Shown piece after piece: positions 1-8,042 of a DNA stretch of 44,383 bases. Position 1 is the first letter of the stretch. Every line of letters starts with the position of its first letter. Position numbers and translations under genes: made by a program. The notes beneath the pieces were generated by a model, which made no database searches, was not told the origin of the DNA, and was given only the letters and a program-made list of their open reading frames with translations. This DNA is from Bacteroidia bacterium (GTDB taxonomy: Bacteria; Bacteroidota; Bacteroidia; AKYH767-A; OLB10). The stretch covers positions 1 to 44,383 of the forward strand of contig JAEUTI010000069.1 in the NCBI GenBank assembly GCA_016788065.1, in the 5' to 3' direction.

Positions 1-1
1 G

Positions 2-169
2 TTGAGATATGAAGAAAAGAAGAAAATGTTCGTTTTCGACCATTTGTCTCCTGCCAGCCCTTCTGCCAAAGGTCAATTTCGCTATTATGGGCCCGATTTC
101 ACCTATGATGGTTATCGATTTAAAAAGGGGCTCTGGTATTATAAATCTAATCTCGATATGAGGAATTAA
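2..169 (+). CDS. C-terminal fragment of conserved hypothetical protein
   Basis: The frame is open from the left edge and stops with TAA at 167-169, giving the last 55 residues of a protein whose start lies outside the window. The fragment is rich in aromatic residues: FVFDHLSPASPSAKGQFRYY, then YGPDFTYDGYRF and GLWYYKSNLDMRN at the end. From memory, endings of the form FDHLSP...YGPDxxYDxF...W...D.R N occur in conserved Bacteroidota proteins of unknown function; I cannot confirm this without a search. It reads in the same direction as serC, with an 82-base gap that contains a possible promoter. No function is proposed. Confidence 0.6.
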   Translation: MRYEEKKKMFVFDHLSPASPSAKGQFRYYGPDFTYDGYRFKKGLWYYKSNLDMRN

Positions 170-197
170 TCGGTAGAAATCAGGAATTTTTACCGGA

Positions 198-231
198 TTG
201 ATAAACCATAGATTATAAAAGTGTTAATTTG
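198..231 (+). promoter_or_regulatory. candidate promoter of serC
   Basis: TTG at 198-200 is followed after 23 bases by TTAATTTG at 224-231, which matches the Bacteroidota -7 element TAnnTTTG at seven of eight positions. This would start a transcript about 15 bases before the serC ATG at 252. The spacing is at the long end, so this is only a candidate. Confidence 0.35.
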
Positions 232-251
232 CATTATCAAACAGGAATCAT

Positions 252-1322
252 ATGAAAAAACATAATTTTGGAGCAGGACCGGGTATACTACCTGAGGAAG
301 CACTCCGCAAATCCGCTCAGGCAGTGCTGGATCTAAATGGCACAGGACTTTCCTTACTTGAAATTTCTCACCGAAGCAAAGATTTTGATGCAATAATGCA
401 AAAGACAAAATCTCTTGTAAAAGAATTGCTGGGTGTACCTGATAATTATTCTATTCTTTTTTTACAAGGTGGAGCAAGTACACAATTTGCAATGGTTCCA
501 TACAATTTATTGCCAGTTGATGGCAAGGCCGCTTATGTTGAATCCGGAGTTTGGGCAAATAAAGCAATTAAAGAGGCTAAGATGGTTGGTACTACCGAAG
601 TATTAGCCTCATCAAAAGACAAGAATTTTTCTTACATTCCCAAAAACTTCAGTATTCCTAAAGATGCTGCCTATTTGCATGTGACATCCAACAATACCAT
701 TTATGGAACACAAATGAAATCATATCCTGATTCACCAATTCCTGTGGTTTGCGATATGTCAAGTGATATTTTCAGTAAGCCTGTTGATGTTTCTAAATTT
801 GATCTCATTTATGCCGGCGCTCAAAAGAATATGGGGCCGGCAGGAGTGACTATGGTAATTATTAAAAATGACATTTGTGGAAAAGTTAACAGGACCATTC
901 CTACGATGTTAAACTACCAGACACACATTGAAGCTGATTCTTTGTATAATACGCCTCCGGTATTTCCAATCTATGTTTGTATGGCAACTCTGGAGTGGTT
1001 GCAATCAATTGGAGGGGTACCTGCAATTGCAAAATTAAATCAGAAAAAAGCAGCCATGCTGTATACAGAAATTGATAGCAATCCATTATTTACCGGAACT
1101 ACAGCGGTTGAAGATCGTTCTGAAATGAATGTTTGCTTTGTGATGACAAAACCTGAACTTGAAGAGGAATTTTCTAAAGCAGTGAAAGATGCCGGAATAA
1201 TTGGTATCAAAGGACATCGGTCCGTGGGAGGTTTCAGAGCTTCACTTTATAATGCACTTCCAATTGAAAGTGTAGCAGTGATGACTAAAGTTATGAGGGA
1301 GTTTGCAATGAAAACGGCTTAA
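252..1322 (+). CDS. serC: phosphoserine aminotransferase SerC
   Basis: This PLP-dependent enzyme (class V aminotransferase fold, cytosolic) transfers an amino group from glutamate to 3-phosphohydroxypyruvate, the second step of serine biosynthesis; the same enzyme often serves pyridoxine synthesis. The 356-residue length is typical. The N-terminus [17 protein letters not shown] is the family hallmark, [14 protein letters not shown] (70-83) forms part of the cofactor and phosphate pocket, and [11 protein letters not shown] (188-198) carries the PLP-binding Lys192. [14 protein letters not shown] near the C-terminus contains the substrate-binding arginines. The ATG at 252 gives the expected N-terminus. 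serA follows after 10 bases, so the two are almost certainly co-transcribed. Confidence 0.97.
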   Translation: MKKHNFGAGPGILPEEALRKSAQAVLDLNGTGLSLLEISHRSKDFDAIMQKTKSLVKELLGVPDNYSILFLQGGASTQFAMVPYNLLPVDGKAAYVESGVWANKAIKEAKMVGTTEVLASSKDKNFSYIPKNFSIPKDAAYLHVTSNNTIYGTQMKSYPDSPIPVVCDMSSDIFSKPVDVSKFDLIYAGAQKNMGPAGVTMVIIKNDICGKVNRTIPTMLNYQTHIEADSLYNTPPVFPIYVCMATLEWLQSIGGVPAIAKLNQKKAAMLYTEIDSNPLFTGTTAVEDRSEMNVCFVMTKPELEEEFSKAVKDAGIIGIKGHRSVGGFRASLYNALPIESVAVMTKVMREFAMKTA

Positions 1323-1332
1323 AATAATTTTT

Positions 1333-2304
1333 ATGATCAGAATTTTAGCTAATGACGGAATCGATGCAGCGGGAAAAAAATTATTTACTGATGCAGGTTT
1401 TGAAATCGTTACTGATAAAGTGCCGCAGGATCAACTTGCAACAGCACTTCTGAATTTCGATGGAATTTTAGTAAGAAGCGCTACTCAGGTTCGGCAAGAG
1501 CATATTGATGCATGCCCGAATTTGAAGTTGATTGGTAGAGCAGGAGTGGGAATGGATAATATTGATGTTGCCTATGCCCGTGAAAAAGGTTTGCATGTTG
1601 TGAATACACCCGATGCTTCATCGCAATCGGTTGCAGAATTGGTATTTGCTCATTTGTTCACCATGACTAGGTTCTTGCACGATGCAAACAGAAAAATGCC
1701 TGCATGTGACTCAAAGGAAATTTTCGACTCACTGAAAAAAAAGTATTCATCCGGTATCGAATTAAAAGGAAAAACTCTTGGGATTATTGGGTTTGGGAAA
1801 ATCGGACAAACCGTTGCAAGAATGGCACTTGGTCTAGGGATGAAAGTTATGCCTTTCAAGCTGAATGCTGCGGATGTTAAAATAGAAATTGATTTTTTTC
1901 AAACACACAGCAATGCTTCACTAATGGTAACAATGAAGTGTGTTCCATTTGAGGAATTGTTAAGCCATAGTGATTTTATCACTTTGCATGTTCCTTTTCC
2001 TAAAGGTGCAGTCCCTGTAATTGCGGCAAAACAAATTGCTTTGATGAAACAAGGAGTTGGAATTGTAAATACCGCCAGGGGTGGAGTAGTTGCTGAGGGT
2101 GATCTTTTGGATGGGTTAAATTCCGGAAAAATCGGATATGCTGCATTAGACGTTTTTGAAGGAGAGCCCATGATTAGAAAAGAACTTCGTGAGCATCCAA
2201 ATGTATCTTTGTCGCCGCATATTGGTGGCTCTACAAAAGAAGCTCAGGAGAGAATTGGTATTGAGCTTGCTGAAAAAGTTATTCAATTGTTTAATAATAA
2301 TTAA
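1333..2304 (+). CDS. serA: D-3-phosphoglycerate dehydrogenase SerA, short form without ACT domain
   Basis: This NAD-dependent dehydrogenase oxidises 3-phosphoglycerate to 3-phosphohydroxypyruvate, the first step of serine synthesis and the substrate source for the neighbouring serC. It is a D-isomer-specific 2-hydroxyacid dehydrogenase. The Rossmann motif GIIGFGKIGQTVARM lies at 150-164, and the catalytic triad is seen as Arg249 (NTARGG), Glu278 (FEGEP) and His296 (SPHIGGST). At 323 residues it ends right after the catalytic core and lacks the C-terminal serine-binding ACT domain of E. coli SerA, so feedback control by that route is not expected. Residues about 175-205 form a longer loop after the cofactor domain strand. 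A palindromic terminator follows. Confidence 0.95.
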   Translation: MIRILANDGIDAAGKKLFTDAGFEIVTDKVPQDQLATALLNFDGILVRSATQVRQEHIDACPNLKLIGRAGVGMDNIDVAYAREKGLHVVNTPDASSQSVAELVFAHLFTMTRFLHDANRKMPACDSKEIFDSLKKKYSSGIELKGKTLGIIGFGKIGQTVARMALGLGMKVMPFKLNAADVKIEIDFFQTHSNASLMVTMKCVPFEELLSHSDFITLHVPFPKGAVPVIAAKQIALMKQGVGIVNTARGGVVAEGDLLDGLNSGKIGYAALDVFEGEPMIRKELREHPNVSLSPHIGGSTKEAQERIGIELAEKVIQLFNNN

Positions 2305-2330
2305 AAAAGGGGGAAATTTCCCCCTTTTTT
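2303..2330. terminator. bidirectional intrinsic terminator, perfect 28-base palindrome
   Basis: An A6-G5-A3 arm is followed directly by its exact reverse complement T3-C5-T6, so both strands give a G/C-rich hairpin ending in a U run. It lies one base after the serA stop and 20 bases beyond the stop of the convergent gene, so it can terminate both. Confidence 0.9.
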
Positions 2331-2349
2331 ATTGAACCCCTTAATCGAT

Positions 2350-3999
2350 TTAGTACTTTTCAATTTTCACAAAGCTTACTTTGTCATTTTCAGTTATTAC
2401 CAATTGATAGAATCCTGAATTTAGATTTGAAAGGTCGATCTGAACAGAATTGGAATATGACGGAACTTTAAGATTCATTATTTTTCTACCAGTAATGTCA
2501 ATAAGTTCAATCCGGGCCTCATTCTCGTTTTGAAGTTTGATAGTTGTTGCTCCATTGGTAGGATTTGGGTATGCAATTACGTTTTTAACTGACTCTTGTG
2601 AATCTGAAATTCCGGTTGTGTTGTTTTCAATAGAAAAAGAAACAGTGAAGCCATCACTACCGCCGTTGCTGGTATACACATTGCTTCCTAAGGTTAAATT
2701 AACTCCTGATTGATTTGCTCCGAAGTAGCCCGAAACAATTAATTCGTTTCCTTCTGTTTGCAAGTCATTGATTAAATCATCCCCCAATGTATTGTAAATT
2801 TCACAACCAATGTTACCATTTATGGTAGATGTGTACAATATAAATGCATCCAGTCCGCCAGAACTGTAAATGTTGTTTCCGTTTACTACCAACATATCTA
2901 AAAAATACCCTGAAATCGCAACATAATTATTGTTGGTTATTGCGATTTTTCCACTTTGTTGATACCCTTGAGATTCGAAATAGGTAGCATTAACAGGGTT
3001 TCCATTGGCATTCATTTCAAGAAGCATCACATTGCGATCGAGACCAGATGATGGTTTACCTGCAAACGAAAAAGTACCTTCATAGAATCCAGCTATATAT
3101 ATGCTCCCATTTCCAGTAGCTGTAATTCCAGTTCCGGCACTCGCGGATGTCATTGCAGATGCTGGTGTATAGTAGAAGACCGGATTACCCAATGCGTTGT
3201 ACTTTGCAATCCATAAGTTCTGATTAGCCGATATGAAATTTTGTGTTCCGTTAAATCCTGCGTTTAAGGTGCCATTAAAATACCCGGTGATATAAATATT
3301 TGCATTTTCATCTGCAAACAAGTCCATTATTTTAACGATACCTGTATTATTCACCGATTCACAAACTGACCAAATTACTACCCCGTTGTTATTCATTTTT
3401 GCGATACAAACTGATTCCCCTATTGCAACCTGATCGCTGTTGGGAAACTGGTATGCGTGGGTGTTTGCCGCAAGAATTAAATTTCCATTCACATCTACAA
3501 CGCATTTTACTCCTTCATCAGTTCCGGTACCACCAAACGATTGTAACCATATGATATTACCTGATTCATTAAATGCTGCGATAAAAATATCAGTGCCTCC
3601 ATTTGATGTAACACTCTCCGTTCCTATGGTTAAAGTATTGTAAAATGAACCTGTCACATATATGATTCCTGTAGCCTGATCACAATCAATAGAATTTAAT
3701 TGTTCGTGACAGGAATTGCCAAATGAAAGTGACCATTCCAATTGATGCTGTTCATTGTAAGCAGTTATAAAACAATCATTGCTTCCTGCTATTGAATTGG
3801 TGATGCCTTGTGAAGTCTCATAGTTTGTCACGAAGTTTCCGGCAACAATATGCTTTCCATTTATTGTAGTTGTTCCTGCAGTTTGTTGGTTGCCTGATCC
3901 ACTTTCAATAGATGACCAATTTTGAACTATGGAAGCATTTCCAGTTTGAATTGACAATAAAGTAATGATTGAGATGATTAATGGAAGGAATTTTTTCAT
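2350..3999 (-). CDS. secreted beta-propeller-like protein with T9SS sorting domain
   Basis: This is a predicted secreted or surface-anchored protein of 549 residues. The start at 3999 is preferred because it places the signal peptide MKKFLPLIISIITLLSIQTG at the N-terminus; an upstream ATG at 4029 would add ten polar residues. The body consists of repeats of the type D-x-F-I-x-x-Y/F-N...G...W...FGG-x-G-x-D...G-N-x-x-x-x-G, resembling SBBP/beta-propeller repeats. The last 75 or so residues form a type A T9SS sorting domain: VIAYPNPTNG, then ELIDITGRKI and GFYQLVITE. No enzymatic motif is visible. It converges on serA and separates the serine genes from the DUF1015 gene. Ligand and role are unknown. 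Confidence 0.85.
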   Translation of the reverse strand: MKKFLPLIISIITLLSIQTGNASIVQNWSSIESGSGNQQTAGTTTINGKHIVAGNFVTNYETSQGITNSIAGSNDCFITAYNEQHQLEWSLSFGNSCHEQLNSIDCDQATGIIYVTGSFYNTLTIGTESVTSNGGTDIFIAAFNESGNIIWLQSFGGTGTDEGVKCVVDVNGNLILAANTHAYQFPNSDQVAIGESVCIAKMNNNGVVIWSVCESVNNTGIVKIMDLFADENANIYITGYFNGTLNAGFNGTQNFISANQNLWIAKYNALGNPVFYYTPASAMTSASAGTGITATGNGSIYIAGFYEGTFSFAGKPSSGLDRNVMLLEMNANGNPVNATYFESQGYQQSGKIAITNNNYVAISGYFLDMLVVNGNNIYSSGGLDAFILYTSTINGNIGCEIYNTLGDDLINDLQTEGNELIVSGYFGANQSGVNLTLGSNVYTSNGGSDGFTVSFSIENNTTGISDSQESVKNVIAYPNPTNGATTIKLQNENEARIELIDITGRKIMNLKVPSYSNSVQIDLSNLNSGFYQLVITENDKVSFVKIEKY

Positions 4000-4404
4000 T
4001 TTGCTTTTTTGGTTAGTTTGATGATGCAAAAGTGAAATTTCCTTTTCAGCAAGATGTTATTAAATGAGTAACCTGTTGTTAATGTTTATTCATTTGCATT
4101 TTCTGTTAGTGATTCGCTATAAATATTTCTAAACTGGTATTTACTCCGGCCAGGTTTATCAATCTGTTGATTATCAGATTTATGAGATTAGGTCTAATTT
4201 CTTGGCAGGTAACGATTGATATATACTGATATTTCGGTTTAATCGTCTAAATAATTGAATAACAATATTATATGACGTTTTTCAGGTGTAAAACTGCCCA
4301 AGTAATTTATAGCATAAAAAGTCTTGAAATGTGTATTTTTAAAAATCATAGCCTTATTATAAGGTATAAAACCTAATTTTGCGTTCCTGAAAAAAAACAG
4401 ATTT
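4000..4404. other. divergent intergenic region
   Basis: This A+T-rich gap separates the starts of two divergent genes. I see a possible leftward -7 element (CAAAAGTG at 4027-4034, seven of eight matches on the minus strand) for the T9SS gene, and a rightward -7 element plus a small palindrome near 4352-4381 for the DUF1015 gene. The centre holds no gene or RNA that I recognise. Confidence 0.5.
4352..4381 (+). promoter_or_regulatory. candidate promoter with overlapping 13-base palindrome
   Basis: TAATTTTG at 4374-4381 matches the Bacteroidota -7 consensus TAnnTTTG exactly and lies 23 bases before the ATG at 4405. Nine bases upstream, CCTTATTATAAGG (4352-4364) is a perfect inverted repeat around a central T, lying between the expected -33 and -7 elements where an operator could act. 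No good -33 TTG is seen at normal spacing. Confidence 0.45.
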
Positions 4405-5649
4405 ATGGCAATATTAAAAGCATTTAAAGGAATTCGCCCGGTAGCTTCTGAAGTTGCGAAGGTGGCCTCCAAACCGTATGATGTACTAAATGAAATTGAA
4501 GCACGCGAAGAATGTAAGGGTAACCCACATTCATTTTATCACGTGATTAAACCCGAAATTGATTTTCCGGACGATTTTGATCATTATGCACCTGAAATTT
4601 ATTTAAAAGGGAAAGATAATTTCAATAAGTTGATCAATGAGGGCGTTTTCTTTCATGATGATAAAGAATGCTTATATATATATCAGCAAACGATGCATGG
4701 GAGAAAGCAAAATGGTATTGTTGGTTGTGCAGCTGTTTCTGATTACGTTAATGACGTAATTAAAAAGCATGAACTAACACGTCCCGATAAGGAAGAGGAC
4801 AGAAAGAAACATGTTCGGGTGAGTGGTATGAATTATGAGCCTGTGTTTTTCGCTTATCCGAAAGTGGTTGCGCTCGACGAAATCGTAAACCGGATCATTC
4901 AGGGTAAGCCTGAATATGATTTTGTTGCTGATGATGGTATCGGACATACCTTTTGGGTAGTCAAAGACGATGCTACAATTCAGGCTATCATTGGCCATTT
5001 TGCAAATATCAAAGCAACTTATGTTGCCGATGGTCATCATCGTACAGCAGCAGCAGCTTTGGTTGGAAAAGAGCGAATGGAAGGAAATCCAAATCATAAA
5101 GGCAATGAAGAATACAATTTTTTCCTTGCAGTACATTTTCCGGATGATCAGTTGGCGATCATGGATTATAACCGGGTGGTGAAAGATCTGAATGGTCATT
5201 CAGCAAGTGAATTTATTGAGAAACTGAAACAAAATTTCGACGTTGCGGAAAAAGGTACCTCTATATTTAAACCCGATCAACTGCATACATTTAGCATGTA
5301 CCTGGAAGGAAAATGGTACTCTTTGAAGGCTAAAAGCGGAACCTATAATGATCAGGATCCAATCGGGGTATTGGATGTGACCATTCTATCGGATAAAATT
5401 CTTGGTCCTTTGCTAAACATTCATGACCTCAGAACCGACAAGCGAATCGAGTTTGTAGGTGGACTTCGTGGCCTAGGGGAATTGGAGAAAAGAGTAAATT
5501 CCGGAGAAATGAAAGTTGCCTTTGCTTTATATCCGGTTACTATGAAGCAATTGATAGATATTGCAGATACCGGTAACATCATGCCACCTAAAACAACCTG
5601 GTTTGAACCAAAGCTCAGAAGTGGACTTGTAGTTCATAGTATTGATTAA
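4405..5649 (+). CDS. DUF1015 family protein (COG4198-like)
   Basis: A 414-residue predicted cytosolic protein. It is recognised by the N-terminus KAFKGIRPVASEVAKVASKP followed by YDVLN, the charged motif IKKHELTRPDKEEDR (119-133) and ADGHHRTAAAA (208-218). The family's biochemical function is not established to my knowledge. In Bacteroidota I recall it close to serC and serA, which fits this location; here a T9SS gene lies between. The DGHHR-x-x-A motif resembles the G-x-H-R-x-x-A nucleotide-binding motif of the ParB/sulfiredoxin fold, which includes archaeal free-serine kinase; that link is my inference. The start ATG at 4405 follows a poly-A leader. The stop overlaps the next reading frame if that gene used its upstream TTG. 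Confidence 0.9.
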   Translation: MAILKAFKGIRPVASEVAKVASKPYDVLNEIEAREECKGNPHSFYHVIKPEIDFPDDFDHYAPEIYLKGKDNFNKLINEGVFFHDDKECLYIYQQTMHGRKQNGIVGCAAVSDYVNDVIKKHELTRPDKEEDRKKHVRVSGMNYEPVFFAYPKVVALDEIVNRIIQGKPEYDFVADDGIGHTFWVVKDDATIQAIIGHFANIKATYVADGHHRTAAAALVGKERMEGNPNHKGNEEYNFFLAVHFPDDQLAIMDYNRVVKDLNGHSASEFIEKLKQNFDVAEKGTSIFKPDQLHTFSMYLEGKWYSLKAKSGTYNDQDPIGVLDVTILSDKILGPLLNIHDLRTDKRIEFVGGLRGLGELEKRVNSGEMKVAFALYPVTMKQLIDIADTGNIMPPKTTWFEPKLRSGLVVHSID

Positions 5650-5653
5650 TGTG

Positions 5654-6601
5654 ATGCAATTGGCATTTTTAAAAATAAGATGGGCCCAGTTTTTGAGAGA
5701 ACTCAAATCACTGGGTCTTTTTTATGCTTTTTTACTTACATCTGGAATTGTTGCTGCTCTGTGGATATTCTATCAGGTTCAGGGAAAGACTGAACCCAGA
5801 TATGGCTCAATGCTGTTTATTGTTGCTTTAATTCTAAGCATTCATCTAAACAGAAAAGATCATAGATTTATCAGGCTCGTTTCTGAACAACCCTATTTTG
5901 TATATATTTCTGAATATGGTTTTTTAGCTTTTGTATTTATTTTTCTTTCATTTTTAAAATCGCAAGCATTTACGATGTTCTTGTTAATTCCGGCAATTGC
6001 TACAATTTCTTTGATTAACGTCAGAGTTATTGGCAATACCAAATCCGGCTTTATGGGCAGATTCATTCCTGCATCAAATTATGAATGGAAATCCGGTATA
6101 AGATCCACCGGCTGGTTTATTCCTTTTCTGATTTTATGTGGCATACTGTTAGCGCCATTACCGTTTGCATCATTGGTTATATGTTGGATAATTCTTGCAT
6201 TAAGTATTTCTTTTTATGAACAGGGCGAATCCAGAGAAATGATCCAGTCTTTCATGCTCCCCGCACGAAAATTTCTATTGCAAAAAACCGGAATTCATGT
6301 GCTGACATTTTTGTTGTGTATTCTTCCTGTATTAATTGCGAACTTTGTTTTTTTTTCTGATAAATGGTGGCTTGGACTCAGTTTTGTTTTATTTTGTATT
6401 ATTAATATTGCTTCATTTGTTGCATCCAAGTATGCAGTCTGGCAACATGGTCAAATCAATAAATCGCAATCTGTGTTAAATTCAATTGGTATGATTGGTC
6501 TTTTTATTCCTTTCTTGTTGCCTATCCCAATTGTTAATTTGGTTAGGAATTACCGTAAAGCAACTCATAACTTAAGAACTCTGCTCAATGATTTCAATTA
6601 A
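5654..6601 (+). CDS. polytopic membrane protein, probable ABC transporter permease
   Basis: A 315-residue hydrophobic protein with about nine predicted membrane segments: SLGLFYAFLLTSGIVAALWI near the N-terminus, then the YGSMLFIVALILSI, FGFLAFVFIFLSF-like, FTMFLLIPAIATISLI, WFIPFLILCGILLAP and LVICWIILALSISFY regions, two more around LTFLLCILPVLIANF and LSFVLFCIINIASF, and a last one at MIGLFIPFLLPIPIV. The ATG at 5654 is preferred over a TTG at 5642 that overlaps the upstream stop. It overlaps the following ATPase gene by 14 bases, so translation is probably coupled and the two most likely form one transporter. The sequence does not tell me the substrate, and I cannot assign a named permease family with certainty. 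Confidence 0.75.
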   Translation: MQLAFLKIRWAQFLRELKSLGLFYAFLLTSGIVAALWIFYQVQGKTEPRYGSMLFIVALILSIHLNRKDHRFIRLVSEQPYFVYISEYGFLAFVFIFLSFLKSQAFTMFLLIPAIATISLINVRVIGNTKSGFMGRFIPASNYEWKSGIRSTGWFIPFLILCGILLAPLPFASLVICWIILALSISFYEQGESREMIQSFMLPARKFLLQKTGIHVLTFLLCILPVLIANFVFFSDKWWLGLSFVLFCIINIASFVASKYAVWQHGQINKSQSVLNSIGMIGLFIPFLLPIPIVNLVRNYRKATHNLRTLLNDFN

Positions 6602-7277
6602 TGGTTTGAATATCGCTTATGGAAGCCATCAGGTCATAGTTGATTTGAATTGGGAACTTCAGGAAGGTCTTATTCATGGACTGGTTGGATTGAATGGTTC
6701 CGGTAAAACTACTTTGTTGCAATCAATGTCCGGCATTTTAAAGCCTCAAGCAGGATCATTAAATTTTCGTGGTGAAAAATTTACACCACAGAATATTTCA
6801 ATGCTTGAAACTGAACCTTATTTTTATAAAGGGATTACAGGTGTTGAATATTTACATCTGTTCAAATCACCGGGGAATACACGTTTTATTGCACAGGAAT
6901 GGCTTGATTTATTTTCAGTTCCAGGTGATGAATTGATTGATAATTATTCAACCGGTATGAGAAAAAAACTTGCCCTGATTGGGATTTGTAAATTAAGCCG
7001 CCCTGTCATTCTGCTCGATGAACCTTTTAACGGACTGGATCTGGAATCATCAAGGATCCTGACTTCTGTTTTGAAAAAGCTGGTTTCAAAAGGGCATACC
7101 ATTATTATTACTTCTCATATATTGGAAACTCTCACAGGTTTGTGCACCTATATTCATTATCTTAGAAATGGTGTGATAGCAAATGTGTTTAATGCTGAGG
7201 ATTCAGCTTTGATTGATAAAACTATTTTTGCTGAACTTGATGCCGGAATTGAAAAGAAAATAGAAGGCATTCTGTAG
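6588..7277 (+). CDS. ABC transporter ATP-binding protein
   Basis: A complete 229-residue ABC ATPase that would power the membrane protein encoded just upstream. Walker A is GLNGSGKT (34-41), the signature is YSTGMRKKLAL (120-130, STGMR replacing the classical LSGGQ), Walker B is VILLDE (140-145) with catalytic Glu145, the D-loop is FNGLD, and the H-loop His177 sits in IIITSHILE. At the Q-loop position the sequence reads SMLETEPYFYKGITGVEYL, with Glu rather than Gln, as is common in ABC-2-type exporters. The gene begins inside the end of the permease gene. The single-permease, single-ATPase layout suggests an exporter rather than a binding-protein-dependent importer. Confidence 0.93.
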   Translation: MISINGLNIAYGSHQVIVDLNWELQEGLIHGLVGLNGSGKTTLLQSMSGILKPQAGSLNFRGEKFTPQNISMLETEPYFYKGITGVEYLHLFKSPGNTRFIAQEWLDLFSVPGDELIDNYSTGMRKKLALIGICKLSRPVILLDEPFNGLDLESSRILTSVLKKLVSKGHTIIITSHILETLTGLCTYIHYLRNGVIANVFNAEDSALIDKTIFAELDAGIEKKIEGIL

Positions 7278-7304
7278 TGAGGATGACCTAAATAATATTC
7301 CTTT

Positions 7305-7991
7305 ATGAAACAAAAAAAGAATCTTTTGCTTTTACATGGTGCTCTGGCAGACCGAAATCAGTTTGAAGGATTAGTTCCTTTACTCGAACAAAAGTTTTCA
7401 GTACATTCAATTTCATTTCCTGGCCACGGCATAGAGGCTCTCAGGCAATATCATTATACAATTGAATCTTTTGCTTTATATGTTCTGGATTATCTTAGAA
7501 CTCATAAAATATCCCAACCTTTAGTTTTCGGATATTCCATGGGTGGATATGTTGGATTGTATCTTGCTGCTAAATTTCAGGATTCAGTATCTGGCATTGT
7601 AACTTTGGGGACCAAAGTTGATTGGACAGTTGAAAGTGCAGCAAAAGAAGTGAAACAACTTGATCCCGAAAAGATTTTAGAGAAGGTTCCTAAATTTGCT
7701 GATCGGTTGAGCAGAATTCATGGTCCTGAGAATTGGAGGAATGTTGTGATAAGCACCGGTCTATTGATGACGGAACTAGGGAGAAGTGCTTTAAATGAAG
7801 ATGATTTCAAATCAATAAATGTTCCGGTTACCATGATGATTGGGGATCGTGATTCGATGGTTGATTTAAATTCTGCCAAAGCTGTGAGTGATTTAATTCC
7901 AGATTCCGGTTTTGTTGTATTTCAGAACACGGAGCATCCATTTGAAAAGGCAGACCTTTCGTCATTAGCTGAATTTTTAATCAATTTTTAG
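7305..7991 (+). CDS. alpha/beta hydrolase
   Basis: A 228-residue cytosolic hydrolase of the alpha/beta fold. The oxyanion region is LLLLHGALADRNQF (7-20), the nucleophile elbow is FGYSMGG with Ser78, the acid is probably Asp183 in MIGDRDSMVD, and the catalytic base is His211 in NTEHPFEK. The cap is small, as in MhpC/BioH-like esterases. The substrate cannot be deduced. It follows the ABC ATPase after 27 bases in the same direction with no terminator between, so it may belong to the same transcript, but no biochemical link is evident. Confidence 0.88.
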   Translation: MKQKKNLLLLHGALADRNQFEGLVPLLEQKFSVHSISFPGHGIEALRQYHYTIESFALYVLDYLRTHKISQPLVFGYSMGGYVGLYLAAKFQDSVSGIVTLGTKVDWTVESAAKEVKQLDPEKILEKVPKFADRLSRIHGPENWRNVVISTGLLMTELGRSALNEDDFKSINVPVTMMIGDRDSMVDLNSAKAVSDLIPDSGFVVFQNTEHPFEKADLSSLAEFLINF

Positions 7992-8042
7992 GCTGCCGAA
8001 ATAAATATTTGGAAAATCGAAATACCCTTGATACATTTGGAC

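Noticed and set aside
4774-5199. 141-codon open frame on the minus strand
   Set aside because: It lies fully inside the DUF1015 gene, its translation is low-complexity and unlike any family, and the forward frame has clear motifs.
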